Source: Pseudoduganella flava
GTDB taxonomy: Bacteria > Pseudomonadota > Gammaproteobacteria > Burkholderiales > Burkholderiaceae_D
Assembly (NCBI RefSeq): GCF_007830495.1
Contig: NZ_VLKW01000002.1
Location: forward strand, 828,270 to 892,269
Length of the DNA: 64,000 nt
Direction: 5' to 3'
In this document: piece after piece, positions 1 through 8,015 of the stretch
Layout of the letters: each line of letters starts with the position of its first letter
Numbering within the stretch: position 1 is the first letter of the stretch
Notes under the pieces: generated by a model
The model's database searches: none
Told to the model about the DNA's origin: nothing
Seen by the model: only the letters and a program-made list of their open reading frames with translations
Made by a program: the position numbers and the translations under genes

Positions 1-627
1 GACGCGGGCAAGGCCGCGATCCCGCTCGAGATCCTGAACAAGCCGGGCAAGCTGACGGACGAGGAGTTCGCCGTGATCCGCACGCATCCGCAAGTCGGCC
101 ACGACCTGCTGAAGCAAAGCGGCATGGTCGGCCCGATCCCGCTGGATATCGCGCTGCACCACCACGAACGCTGCGACGGCACCGGCTACCCGCGCCGGCT
201 GCGCGACGAACAGATAAGCGACCTGGCGCAGATGGCCGCCATCGTCGACGTGTACGACGCGCTGACGTCCGAGCGCTGCTATCACGAGGCGATGCCGGCG
301 GCGCTGGCGCTGCGCAAGCTGTACGAGTGGAGCAAGTTCCACTTCCGGCCCGCGCTGGTGCAGGACTTCATGCGCTGCATCGGCATCTACCCGGCCGGCA
401 CGCTGGTGCAGCTGGCATCGGGCCGGCTGGGCGTCGTGTACGAACCGAATCCCGGCAAGCCGCTGCTGCCGAAGGTGAACGTGTTCTTCAACATCCGCAC
501 CAACGTCTACATCCGGCCGGAAGTGGTGGACCTCGCGCTGCCGCGCTTTGCCGAGTCGGAGCGGATCGTCAGCCACGAGTCGCCGAAGAAGTGGAACGTG
601 GAGCCGCTGCGGTTCATGCCCGCCTGA
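1..627 (+). CDS. HD-GYP domain c-di-GMP phosphodiesterase (3' part)
   Basis: The frame is open from base 1, so the gene begins left of the window; 208 C-terminal codons are visible. The first visible residues are DAGK, the end of the HDxGK metal motif, and HHE..DGTGYP follows at visible residues 54-64, the signature of HD-GYP phosphodiesterases that hydrolyse cyclic di-GMP to pGpG/GMP. The roughly 100 residues after the catalytic core form the usual C-terminal beta-rich extension of this family. The N-terminal domain (often DUF3391 in beta-proteobacteria) is outside the window. It is followed by the separate lysE-type gene 87 bases on, with a 7-bp GC stem (656-673) between but no T-run. Confidence 0.93.
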   Translation, partial: DAGKAAIPLEILNKPGKLTDEEFAVIRTHPQVGHDLLKQSGMVGPIPLDIALHHHERCDGTGYPRRLRDEQISDLAQMAAIVDVYDALTSERCYHEAMPAALALRKLYEWSKFHFRPALVQDFMRCIGIYPAGTLVQLASGRLGVVYEPNPGKPLLPKVNVFFNIRTNVYIRPEVVDLALPRFAESERIVSHESPKKWNVEPLRFMPA

Positions 628-714
628 GCGAAAACAGGGTAACTTTGTTCAATACGGCCGCGCCGCCGCGGCCTATCGTGGCGCTTCCGATTCATCTTCA
701 GGGAAGCGCACTCC

Positions 715-1302
715 ATGTCACTCTATCTCTCGATGGCCGCGTTCGCGCTGGCCTCCTCGATCTCGCCCGGCCCCGTCAACGTCGTCGCGCTGTCCGCCGG
801 CGCGCGGCACGGGCTCGCGGCAACGCTGCGCCACGTCAGCGGCGCCACCGTCGGTTTTACGTTGCTGCTGCTGTTGACGGGCCTGGGCCTGCATGAGCTG
901 ATGCGGCAGGCGCCGCACACGATCACGGCGGTCCGCTGGGCCGGCGTCGCGTTCCTGCTGTACCTCGCCTGGAAGCTGGCGCGCGACGACGGCACCTTGC
1001 CGCAGGACGCGCACGTGGCCGGTCCTGCATGGTGGACGGGCGCCGCGATGCAGTGGCTGAACCCGAAGGCATGGCTGGCCGCCGTGTCGGGCATGGGCGC
1101 GTTCGTCGCCGACGGCGATGCGCGGCTCGTGTGGGAATTCGCGGCGATCTACTTCATCGTCTGCTACCTGTCGATCGCCAGCTGGGCCTGGGCCGGGGCC
1201 GCGCTGCGCGAGCACCTGCGCGACCCAGCCAGGATCCGGTTGTTCAACCGGGCGATGGCGGCGCTGCTGGCGGCGAGTGCGGTGTGGCTGGTGGCGCACT
1301 AG
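715..1302 (+). CDS. LysE/RhtB family amino-acid exporter
   Basis: A 195-residue inner-membrane protein with about six hydrophobic segments. The N-terminal SISPGP motif followed by NVVAL and the later WLNPKAW motif are typical of the LysE/RhtB superfamily, which exports amino acids such as lysine, threonine or homoserine derivatives by proton antiport. Length fits the family (about 200-210). The substrate cannot be told from sequence. Its 3' end overlaps the convergent AraC-type gene by 59 bases. A regulator beside a LysE exporter is a common arrangement, so the AraC protein is a plausible controller (inference). Confidence 0.9.
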   Translation: MSLYLSMAAFALASSISPGPVNVVALSAGARHGLAATLRHVSGATVGFTLLLLLTGLGLHELMRQAPHTITAVRWAGVAFLLYLAWKLARDDGTLPQDAHVAGPAWWTGAAMQWLNPKAWLAAVSGMGAFVADGDARLVWEFAAIYFIVCYLSIASWAWAGAALREHLRDPARIRLFNRAMAALLAASAVWLVAH

Positions 1303-2140
1303 CGGCGTATTGGCGGGAGCGATACTGCCCCGGCGTCGCCGCCACATGCTGCTTGAACGTGCGCTGCATATGGGCCTGGTCGGCGAACCCCGCCAGCAAT
1401 GCGGCATCCGCGATCGGGTGGCCGCGCTTGAGCAGGCCGCGGCAGTATTCGATGCGGCGGTTGACGAGCCATGCGTGCGGCGTCATGCCGTAGCGGGCCT
1501 TGAAGGCGCGGATCAGGTATGACGGCGACAGCCCGGCGGCCGCGCAGATGTCGTCCAGCGTGAGCGCGTGCATGCAATTGTCGGCGATGTATTCGGCCGC
1601 ACGGCGCAGCGGCGCGCCCGGCTCGTTGCGCGGGGTGGAAGTCGGCTGCACAGCGGGCTGCAACACGTCGTGCATGCCAGTGAAAAAAGCGACGGCAGCC
1701 TGCTGCTTCGCCAGCGGGTCCGCGTGCCGGCCGGTGCACGTCGCGTACAGCGCCGCCAGCCCCGCGGACAGCGCCGGCGCATGGCTGACGATGGCGACAT
1801 AGGGCTGCAGGTCGTCGTGGCGATGCAGGCCCACGTCGCGTTGAACGCCGGCCAACCAGCGGCTGTCGACGTAGAACATGCGGTAGGCCCACGGCGTGTC
1901 GCCGAGCGGATTGCAGGCGTGGACGTCGCCGGGGTTCATCAGCACCACCGCGCCGGCGCGCACGTGCTCGCGCGACTTCCCGTTCACGTAGATGCTTTCG
2001 CCGCCCGTCACGAGGCCGATCGAGAACGTGTCGTGCGCATGCTTGCCGTAGCGGACGGCGCGGCCGTCGTCGATGGCGCGCGCTTCCAGCCAGGGCAGGG
2101 CGGGGTCGTGCCAGAAGGTGGGGATGGCGCGGCTGTTCAT
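1244..2140 (-). CDS. AraC family transcriptional regulator
   Basis: About 298 residues: an N-terminal cupin-like AraC-binding domain (KHAHDTFSIGLVTGG, then a second beta stretch with NPGDVHACNP) and a C-terminal double helix-turn-helix (about residues 180-280) with ALTLDDICAAAGLSPSYLIRAF and the second helix pair ending TPGQYR. This is the sensory-plus-DNA-binding layout of AraC regulators that respond to small ligands. An in-frame ATG 30 bases upstream (2170) is a possible alternative start; I prefer the MNSRAIPTF start because the extra ten residues look non-structured. The C-terminal tail is a Pro/Ala-rich low-complexity stretch encoded antisense to the end of the LysE gene, so it may be dispensable. 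Confidence 0.9.
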   Translation of the reverse strand: MNSRAIPTFWHDPALPWLEARAIDDGRAVRYGKHAHDTFSIGLVTGGESIYVNGKSREHVRAGAVVLMNPGDVHACNPLGDTPWAYRMFYVDSRWLAGVQRDVGLHRHDDLQPYVAIVSHAPALSAGLAALYATCTGRHADPLAKQQAAVAFFTGMHDVLQPAVQPTSTPRNEPGAPLRRAAEYIADNCMHALTLDDICAAAGLSPSYLIRAFKARYGMTPHAWLVNRRIEYCRGLLKRGHPIADAALLAGFADQAHMQRTFKQHVAATPGQYRSRQYAASAPPATPHSPPAAPPSPG

Positions 2141-2194
2141 CGGATGCGATCGGTTCGGGACACGCTGCATGATCGCAGTTTTCCGGCGCGGGCG

Positions 2195-3103
2195 CTAGCG
2201 TGCGGCTTCGCCCAGCAGCCACGCGCGGAACGCGGCCAGCCGCGGCAGGCTCGCGCACTCGGGCCGGTAGACGATGTAATAGGCCAGCGGCGACGGGTAG
2301 TCCAGCTCGGGGAACAGGCGTACCAGCCGGCCAGCAGCCAGGTCGTCGCGCGCCATCACGCTGCGCGCCAGCGCGATGCCGTGGCCGTCGATCGCGGCCT
2401 GCAGCACGGCGGCCGAGTTATTGATCTTCATGCCGCGGGTGGGCGGAACGTCCGTCACGCCGGCATGGCGCAGCCACGTGTCCCAGGTGGGAAAGCCCGC
2501 GAAGCTGTCCATCGGCATGTCGTGGATCAGCGTTTCGCGGGCCAGGTCGCGCGGCTTGCGCAGGCGCGCGCGGCCGCGCAGCAGCGCCGGCGAACACACC
2601 GGATAGATATCCTCTTCCATCAGCTTCTCGGCCGCCAGCCCGGGCCAGTGGCCGGCGCCGTAGCGCACGCCGATGTCGATGCGCTGCGCGAGGAAGTCCA
2701 CCGGCTTCTGGTTCGTTTCCAGGTGCACGTCCAGGTCCGGGCACGCGGCCTGGAAGCGGTCGATGCGCGGCAGCAGCCACTTCGCCGCGAACGCGGGGCT
2801 GACCGTCACCGTCAGCGTGCCGTTCGTGCCGCCTTCCCTGAGCCGCTCCAGGCCCAGTGCCAGCCGGTCGAAGCCGGCGCGGATGTCGGGCAGCGCGCGC
2901 TCGGCCGTCTCGGTGGCGACGAGCCGCGCGCGGCCGCTGGCGCCGCGGTGAAACAGCGGCGTGCCGAGCCAGTCCTCCAGCGTGCGCACGAGCTGGCCGA
3001 CGGCGGCCGGCGTCACGTGCAGCTCTTCGGCAGCCTTGGCAAAGCTCTGGTGGCGCGCACTGGCCTCGAAGGCGCGCAGGGCGTTCAGGTACGGTGTCGT
3101 CAT
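2195..3103 (-). CDS. LysR family transcriptional regulator (GcvA-like)
   Basis: 302 residues, the usual LysR length. The N-terminal winged HTH (about residues 5-65) starts YLNALRAFEASARHQSFAKAAEELHVTPAAVGQLV, with the GcvA-type wording of that motif, followed by the periplasmic-binding-like effector domain (PAFAAKWLLPRI, IDIGVRYG, GIALARSVMARDDL). It is transcribed divergently from the SDR-CMD-cupin-oxidase operon starting at 3261, with a 157-base intergenic region containing a perfect inverted repeat at 3225-3241. Control of that operon is the natural inference. Effector unknown. Confidence 0.92.
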   Translation of the reverse strand: MTTPYLNALRAFEASARHQSFAKAAEELHVTPAAVGQLVRTLEDWLGTPLFHRGASGRARLVATETAERALPDIRAGFDRLALGLERLREGGTNGTLTVTVSPAFAAKWLLPRIDRFQAACPDLDVHLETNQKPVDFLAQRIDIGVRYGAGHWPGLAAEKLMEEDIYPVCSPALLRGRARLRKPRDLARETLIHDMPMDSFAGFPTWDTWLRHAGVTDVPPTRGMKINNSAAVLQAAIDGHGIALARSVMARDDLAAGRLVRLFPELDYPSPLAYYIVYRPECASLPRLAAFRAWLLGEAAR

Positions 3104-3224
3104 CGTCGTGGTAAAGATTTTCTTTCGATACCCGACACTTTAACTCGTTTGTGCCACGCCCGCCGATCGTGAAGAATGGCGGTCATGTCAGGTGCCGGCG
3201 CGGTGCTGGTACCGATAAGTTTTT

Positions 3225-3241
3225 CTTCACTGAATGTGAAG
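3225..3241. promoter_or_regulatory. Perfect inverted repeat, candidate operator
   Basis: CTTCAC-TGAAT-GTGAAG, a 6-5-6 perfect inverted repeat, lies 20 bases before the SDR start in the divergent LysR/SDR intergenic region. Position close to the translation start suggests an operator or a LysR activation half. No T-N11-A core fits it exactly, so a different regulator is possible. Confidence 0.4.
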
Positions 3242-3260
3242 TGACGATATGAGGAATGCA

Positions 3261-4034
3261 ATGAACAAGCGATTTGAAGGCAAGAAGCTGCTGGTAGTCG
3301 GCGGCACGAGCGGCATGGGGTTGGAGACGGCGCGGATGGTGCTGGCCGAAGGTGGCAAGGCGATCGTCGTGGGCCACCGTGCCGACAAGGTCGACGCGGC
3401 GCGCCGCGAACTGGCGCCGCTGGGCGAAGTCGATGCGCTGACGGCGGACCTGTCCAGCGATGCGGGCGTGGCGGCACTGCTGGGCGAGATCGGCGCACGC
3501 CATGGCGACATCGACCTGCTCGTCAATGCGGCAGGCGTATTCTTCCCGAAGCCGTTCCTGGAGCACGGCGAGGCCGACTACGAGCAGTACATGAAGCTGA
3601 ACAAGGCGTTCTTCTTCATCACGCAGAAGGTCGCGGCAAACATGGTGGCCGCCGGGCGGCCGGGCGCGATCGTCAACATCGGTTCGATGTGGGCGAAGCA
3701 GGCGATCGCCGCCACGCCGTCGTCCGCGTACTCGATGGCCAAGGCCGGCCTGCACGCGCTGACGCAGCACCTGGCGATGGAGCTGGCGCCGCACCGCATC
3801 CGCGTCAACGCGGTGTCGCCGGCCGTCGTGCAGACGCCGATCTACGAAGGCTTCATTCCGAAAGCGGAAGTGGACGCGGCGCTGCAGGGCTTCAACGGCT
3901 TCCACCCGATCGGCCGCGTGGGCACGCCGCGCGACGTGGCCGAAACGATCGCCTTCCTGCTGTCCGAGCAGGCCGGCTGGGTGACGGGCGCGATCTGGGA
4001 CGTGGATGGCGGCGTGATGGCCGGCCGTAATTGA
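3261..4034 (+). CDS. SDR family NAD(P)-dependent oxidoreductase
   Basis: 257 residues from ATG 3261; I chose this start because GAGGA (3251-3255) is well spaced and the protein then begins [15 protein letters not shown]. An ATG at 3249 in the same frame would add four residues. Rossmann motif GGTSGMG at 14-20, NAAG near 89-92, catalytic Ser142, Tyr157 and Lys161 (YSMAK) identify a classical SDR. C-terminal VDGGVMAGR matches the family end. It heads a run of five genes with overlaps or short gaps (next start 19 bases away), so it probably acts on the same metabolite as the downstream oxidases. Substrate unknown. Confidence 0.92.
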   Translation: MNKRFEGKKLLVVGGTSGMGLETARMVLAEGGKAIVVGHRADKVDAARRELAPLGEVDALTADLSSDAGVAALLGEIGARHGDIDLLVNAAGVFFPKPFLEHGEADYEQYMKLNKAFFFITQKVAANMVAAGRPGAIVNIGSMWAKQAIAATPSSAYSMAKAGLHALTQHLAMELAPHRIRVNAVSPAVVQTPIYEGFIPKAEVDAALQGFNGFHPIGRVGTPRDVAETIAFLLSEQAGWVTGAIWDVDGGVMAGRN

Positions 4035-4053
4035 AATCACGGAGGAATACACC

Positions 4054-4398
4054 ATGATGCATGACTGGAACACCTACCGTACCGCGCTGCTGGAGCGCGT
4101 GGGCGAACTGGGGCAACGCAGCCCGGATGTGCTGCGCGGCCTGGCCACGATCGACAACGCGGCCGCGCGCACGGGGCGCCTGGAGCCCAAGGTCCATGAA
4201 CTGATCGCCCTGGCCGTCGCCGTGACGACCCGCTGCGACGGCTGCATTGCCGTGCACACGAAGAAGGCGGCGGAACATGGCGCCACGGTGGACGAGATCA
4301 CCGAGGCGCTGGGCGTGGCGATCGCGCTGAACGCGGGAGCGGCGCTGACCTACTCGGCCCGCGTGCTGGAAGCGCACTCGCAACTGCCCTCCGCCTGA
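4054..4398 (+). CDS. Carboxymuconolactone decarboxylase family protein (AhpD-like)
   Basis: 114 residues with a strong GGAGGA ribosome site. The motif CDGCIAVHTKKAAEHG (about residues 66-81) is the CxxC-x3-H active site of the AhpD/CMD all-helical fold; it supports thiol-disulfide peroxidase-reductase chemistry (AhpD) rather than true gamma-carboxymuconolactone decarboxylation, which lacks the CxxC. In this operon it may supply peroxide or radical protection for the flavin amine oxidase product H2O2 (inference). Confidence 0.88.
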   Translation: MMHDWNTYRTALLERVGELGQRSPDVLRGLATIDNAAARTGRLEPKVHELIALAVAVTTRCDGCIAVHTKKAAEHGATVDEITEALGVAIALNAGAALTYSARVLEAHSQLPSA

Positions 4399-4459
4399 CG
4401 AGGCGGCAAACGCCGGCCGCCAGCGTGCGGCCGGCAATTCGTTCGAACAGGAGGACACG

Positions 4460-5170
4460 ATGCTCGTCAATGCCGATTTCACCCGGCGCGCCGTCGTCGC
4501 GCCAGCGGACCACGTGTGGGTCGCGTCGCCGCAAGCCGGCGTCGAGCGCGTGATGCTGGACCGGCTGGGTGGCGAGAACGCCCGCGCCACCAGCCTCGTA
4601 CGCTACGCGCCCGGATCGCACTTCCCTGCGCACGCCCATCCCGGCGGCGAGGAAATCCTCGTGCTGGAAGGGACCTTTTCCGAAGGCGGGCAGCATTTCC
4701 CGGCCGGCTGGTACCTGCGCAATCCGCCCGGGTCCGGCCACGCACCGTCCAGCGCGATCGGCGCGCTGCTGTTCGTCAAGCTGCGGCAGATGGCGGCGGA
4801 CGAGCGGGACGCGGTGCGCGTCGATACGCGGCAGGCCAGCGCCTGGCGATGGGAAGCGGGGCGGGAGATCTGCCCACTTTTTGCGGGCGTGGCCGAGCAG
4901 GTCAGCCTGCAACGACTGCCGCCGCACACGCCGCTCTTTGCGGCACCGGTGGCGGGCGCCGAAGTGCTGGTGCTGGATGGCGCGATCGACGCGGCAGGCC
5001 AGCGCTGGGAACGGGGCACGTGGATACGCCTGCCGCCTGGCCGGCACGCCGCGTTGGCCGCGGCGGAGCAGGGCACGACCATTTATCTGAAGACCGGCCA
5101 CCTGGCCGCCGCCACCAAGGAGGAACACGGATGCGCAGCACAAGCATCGCCATCGTCGGCGCGGGACTGA
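4460..5170 (+). CDS. ChrR-like two-cupin protein
   Basis: 236 residues with two cupin halves. The first (about residues 45-100) has the metal-binding pattern HAHPGGEEILVLEG then PAGWYLRNPPGSGH, typical of ChrR-type anti-sigma cupin domains; the second (about 150-210) keeps the fold (GAEVLVLDGAID, GTWIRLPPGRHAAL) but the histidine cluster is largely lost. There is no N-terminal zinc anti-sigma helix region as in real ChrR, and no ECF sigma gene adjacent, so a catalytic or stress-sensing cupin is more likely than an anti-sigma factor. Its last 40 bases overlap the next gene. Confidence 0.82.
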   Translation: MLVNADFTRRAVVAPADHVWVASPQAGVERVMLDRLGGENARATSLVRYAPGSHFPAHAHPGGEEILVLEGTFSEGGQHFPAGWYLRNPPGSGHAPSSAIGALLFVKLRQMAADERDAVRVDTRQASAWRWEAGREICPLFAGVAEQVSLQRLPPHTPLFAAPVAGAEVLVLDGAIDAAGQRWERGTWIRLPPGRHAALAAAEQGTTIYLKTGHLAAATKEEHGCAAQASPSSARD

Positions 5171-6216
5171 GCGGCCTGTATGCAGCCACCCTGCTGGAGC
5201 GGCGCGGTATCGATTACATGCTGATCGAGGCGCGCGCGATACCCGGCGGGCGCATCGCGTCAGCATCGCATGGGCCGGACCGGTTCGACCTCGGCGCCAC
5301 GTGGTTCTGGCCCGATCACCAGCCCGAGTTGGACCGGCTCGTGCGTGAGCTTGGACTGCAGCGCTTCCGGCAACCCGAAGCGGGCGACCTGCTGCTGGAG
5401 CGCTCGCCCCATGCGGCACCGGAACGGGTGCGCGGCTTTGCCAGCGTGCCCCCGTCGATGCGCCTGGCCGGCGGCATGACGGCACTGGTCGACGCGCTGC
5501 GTGGACGCATCGATGCGCGGCGCATCGTCACCGGCCAAACCGTGCTCCGGCTGCGCGCGCTGGACGACTGCGTGGCGATCGAGACGGCCGAAGTCGCATG
5601 GCACGCCGGCCACGTGCTGTTGGCGCTGCCGCCCCGCTTGCTGATCGAACGCGTGGCGTGCGAGCCGGCGCTGCCGCCGGCGCTGGGCCGGCAGTGGCAA
5701 CGGACGGCCACGTGGATGGCGCCCCATGCGAAATATGTGGCTGTCTACGACGAACCGTTCTGGCGCGCAGAAGGGCTGTCCGGCGGGGCGCGCAGCGCGT
5801 GCGGGCCTCTGGCCGAGATCCACGATGCGTCCACTCCCGGCTGCAGCGGCGCGCTGTTCGGCTTCTTCGGCTTGCCGGCTGCCGGCAGGCGCGCGATCGA
5901 CCCTGACCAGCTGCGCGCGCAATGCCGCGCCCAGCTCGGGGGGCTGTTCGGTGCGCGGGCTGCGCTGCCGGTTGCGGACTTCATCCAGGACTGGGCGGTG
6001 GACCCGCACACGGCAACCGCTGACGACCTGCAAGGGGCCGCGGCGCACGCCGCCGCACCGCCGGCCACCGCGCCGTCCGGCCCGTGGCATGGCCGCATCA
6101 CGGGCATCGCCAGCGAGTGGTCGCCCCATTTTCCCGGCTACCTGGCCGGCGCGATCGAGGCCGCCGCGCTGGGCGTCGCCAATCTTTCAACCACGGAGAG
6201 CACATGCGGCAGATGA
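5131..6216 (+). CDS. Flavin-dependent amine oxidase / FAD-dependent oxidoreductase
   Basis: 361 residues from ATG 5131, preceded by AAGGAGG (5116-5122). The ADP-binding motif IAIVGAGLSGLYAATLLERRG starts at residue 6, followed by the second FAD motif GGRIASA and GATWFW, as in the monoamine oxidase superfamily. The C-terminal substrate/FAD segment is short (IASEWSPHFPGYLAGAIEAA). The start lies inside the cupin gene (40-base overlap) and the end overlaps the alcohol dehydrogenase by 13 bases, strong evidence of translational coupling. Substrate unknown; amines or polyene-type compounds are possible. Confidence 0.88.
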   Translation: MRSTSIAIVGAGLSGLYAATLLERRGIDYMLIEARAIPGGRIASASHGPDRFDLGATWFWPDHQPELDRLVRELGLQRFRQPEAGDLLLERSPHAAPERVRGFASVPPSMRLAGGMTALVDALRGRIDARRIVTGQTVLRLRALDDCVAIETAEVAWHAGHVLLALPPRLLIERVACEPALPPALGRQWQRTATWMAPHAKYVAVYDEPFWRAEGLSGGARSACGPLAEIHDASTPGCSGALFGFFGLPAAGRRAIDPDQLRAQCRAQLGGLFGARAALPVADFIQDWAVDPHTATADDLQGAAAHAAAPPATAPSGPWHGRITGIASEWSPHFPGYLAGAIEAAALGVANLSTTESTCGR

Positions 6217-7232
6217 CTTATCGGGCGATGCAGATCGCCAGGCCGGGCGAGGTGGAACTGGTCGAGCGGAGCGTACCCGTGCCGGGCCCCGGCGAGGTGT
6301 TGATCGCGGTCGAGGCGTGCGGCGTTTGCGGCGCCGATGTGGCGGATGTCGACAGCGCGCCGCCGCCGCGTGTGCCCGGTCACGAGGTGGTCGGCAGGAT
6401 CGTCGCGCTGGGTGCCGGCGTGCCGGCGCTGTGGCAGGCGGGCCAGCGCGTCGGCGTCGGCCGGCTCGGCGGGCATTGCAACGTGTGCCCGCAATGCCGG
6501 CAAGGCCGGTTCCAGCTGTGCACCGACCAGCCGTTCGTCGGCAGTACCTGCGATGGCGGCTATGCGGAAATGATGGTGGCGCGCTGCAATGCGCTGGTCG
6601 CGATACCGGACGAGCTGGATGCGCACGAAGCGGCACCGATCCTGTGCGCCGGCCTCGCCACGTTCAATGCGCTGCGCAAGTGCGGCGCGCAGGCGGGTGA
6701 CACGGTCGCCATTGCCGGCATCGGCGGTCTCGGTCACATGGCCGTGCAGTATGCGCGGCGGATGGGCTTCCGGGTGATTGCCGTCGGCCGCGGCACGGCG
6801 CCTGCGGACGACGCGCTGGCGCTGGGCGCGCACCGCTACGTCGACACGCACAGCGAGGATGCGGCGGCGGTATTGCAAAGTTTGGGCGGTGCGCAAGCCA
6901 TCGTCAGCACGATGGGTACAGCCGCTGCGCTTGCGCCGCTGCTGGCCGGTCTGGCGCCAACGGGGCGGCTCGTGCTGCTGGGCGCCGGCAAGGAGCCGCT
7001 GCCGGTCGCGCCGGGCCAGCTGGTCGTCGGCGAACGGCAGGTGATCGGGTCGATCACGGGCTCTCCGTACGACAATGAACGTACGCTGGACTTCAGTGTG
7101 CTGGCCGGGGTGCGGCCGATGATCGAGACGATGCCGCTGGAGCGGGCCAGCGAGGCGCTGGCCCGCATCCGCGCGGGCACGCCGCGCTATCGCATCGTGC
7201 TGACGATGACGCACGCCGTGCAGCCGCGCTGA
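6204..7232 (+). CDS. Zinc-dependent alcohol dehydrogenase
   Basis: 342 residues (MDR superfamily). Catalytic zinc ligands are in CGVCGAD and PGHEVVG; the structural zinc site is the C-x2-C-x2-C-x7-C cluster in GHCNVCPQCRQGRFQLC; the Rossmann motif GIGGLGHMAVQYA follows. These make it a class-III-like zinc ADH of the propanol-preferring type. Start at 6204 after an AGAG-type site; an ATG at 6213 is an alternative. It overlaps the amine oxidase by 13 bases and closes the operon. Oxidation or reduction of the aldehyde/alcohol made by the preceding oxidase is a reasonable inference. Confidence 0.92.
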   Translation: MRQMTYRAMQIARPGEVELVERSVPVPGPGEVLIAVEACGVCGADVADVDSAPPPRVPGHEVVGRIVALGAGVPALWQAGQRVGVGRLGGHCNVCPQCRQGRFQLCTDQPFVGSTCDGGYAEMMVARCNALVAIPDELDAHEAAPILCAGLATFNALRKCGAQAGDTVAIAGIGGLGHMAVQYARRMGFRVIAVGRGTAPADDALALGAHRYVDTHSEDAAAVLQSLGGAQAIVSTMGTAAALAPLLAGLAPTGRLVLLGAGKEPLPVAPGQLVVGERQVIGSITGSPYDNERTLDFSVLAGVRPMIETMPLERASEALARIRAGTPRYRIVLTMTHAVQPR

Positions 7233-7270
7233 CACGGCCGCGGGCCTGCGGGCGGGCTTGCCGGGCAGGC

Positions 7271-7615
7271 TTACTCGTCGAAATCCTCGGCCAGGTTCTT
7301 CCAGCCGCGGCTCTTGGCGAACGTTGCGAATTCCTCCGGCGCTTCCAGCACGATCAGCCGCGCTTCCTGCAGGCCGGGGTCGCCCAGGCCGAAGTCCGGG
7401 CCTTTGTAGCCGAGTGAGCGCAGCCGTTCGACGATCTGGCGCAGCAGCGCCGGGTCCTTGTTCGCGCCGGCCAGCGGCTTGGCGAAGTCCACGTACACGT
7501 CGATGATGCCGTAGCCTTCGTCGAAGATGCGGATGGCCTTCACGTCGTGCGCCTGGCCGCCGCTGTCGGTGGCCTTGAACGGGCCGGAGAGTTCGATGTC
7601 GGAATTCGTAGTCAT
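7271..7615 (-). CDS. Conserved hypothetical protein, 114 aa
   Basis: I do not recognise a named family. The protein starts MTTNSDIELSG, has no signal peptide or membrane segment, and alternates short strands and helices (VKAIRIFDEGYGIIDVYVDFAKPL, LLRQIVERLRSLGYKGPDFGL), ending in an acidic tail (AEDFDE). A longer in-frame extension to 7714 exists but is Arg/Ala-rich non-protein-like sequence without a ribosome site. It converges on the alcohol dehydrogenase operon, 38 bases away. Confidence 0.75.
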   Translation of the reverse strand: MTTNSDIELSGPFKATDSGGQAHDVKAIRIFDEGYGIIDVYVDFAKPLAGANKDPALLRQIVERLRSLGYKGPDFGLGDPGLQEARLIVLEAPEEFATFAKSRGWKNLAEDFDE

Positions 7616-8015
7616 GCCGGCAGCATAGCAGGTGTGCCGCCGGCGCGCCACGCGGCATGCCGCTACAGCAGGCCAGCCTCGCCGAGTCCGGCCAGCGTCA
7701 CGTGCCCACCGCACGCCGCGCCGCCCCGCACGGGTTCGGCCGCTTCGATGCCGTCGACAGCTGCGGTACCCCGGCCGTGACAGATCCGCTGGTCGAGCGA
7801 ATACCGCTGGCCGGCAGCGCGTGACAAGAAGAGGGCACCGCGGCGGTAATGCCGTTCAGTAAAGGCAAACCCTAGACCCGAACCCCCGGGGTCAGACCCG
7901 GCGGGTCTGACCCCAGCCTTTGCCGGGGTGAATGCACGCAGTGACGGCGCGCTTCAAATGCTAACTGAACGGCATCCCCCCTTGGCGGGGGGCTGGACCG
8001 TGCTGCCGCGGTGGA
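7616..8015. other. Gene-free 400-base stretch with nested palindromes
   Basis: No convincing gene. The left 230 bases hold nothing I recognise. The right part contains a nested repeat element (7849-7975) and a C6/G6 hairpin (7976-7992) just downstream of the phoX stop, which may act as its terminator although there is no T-run. Confidence 0.6.
7849..7975. repeat. Nested palindromic element around GGGGTCAGACCC hairpin
   Basis: Outer perfect 12-bp inverted repeat ATGCCGTTCAGT (7849-7860) and ACTGAACGGCAT (7964-7975); next AAAGGC/GCCTTT (7861-7866, 7916-7921); core 13-1-13 palindrome GGGGTCAGACCCG / CGGGTCTGACCCC (7888-7914). The core recurs at 29101-29127 and as a partial copy near 21280-21294. 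It sits in intergenic DNA downstream of phoX and looks like a REP-type or MITE-like repeat. Confidence 0.8.

Noticed and set aside
4460..5170. ChrR anti-sigma factor
   Set aside because: The zinc-binding N-terminal anti-sigma part is absent and no ECF sigma gene is adjacent.
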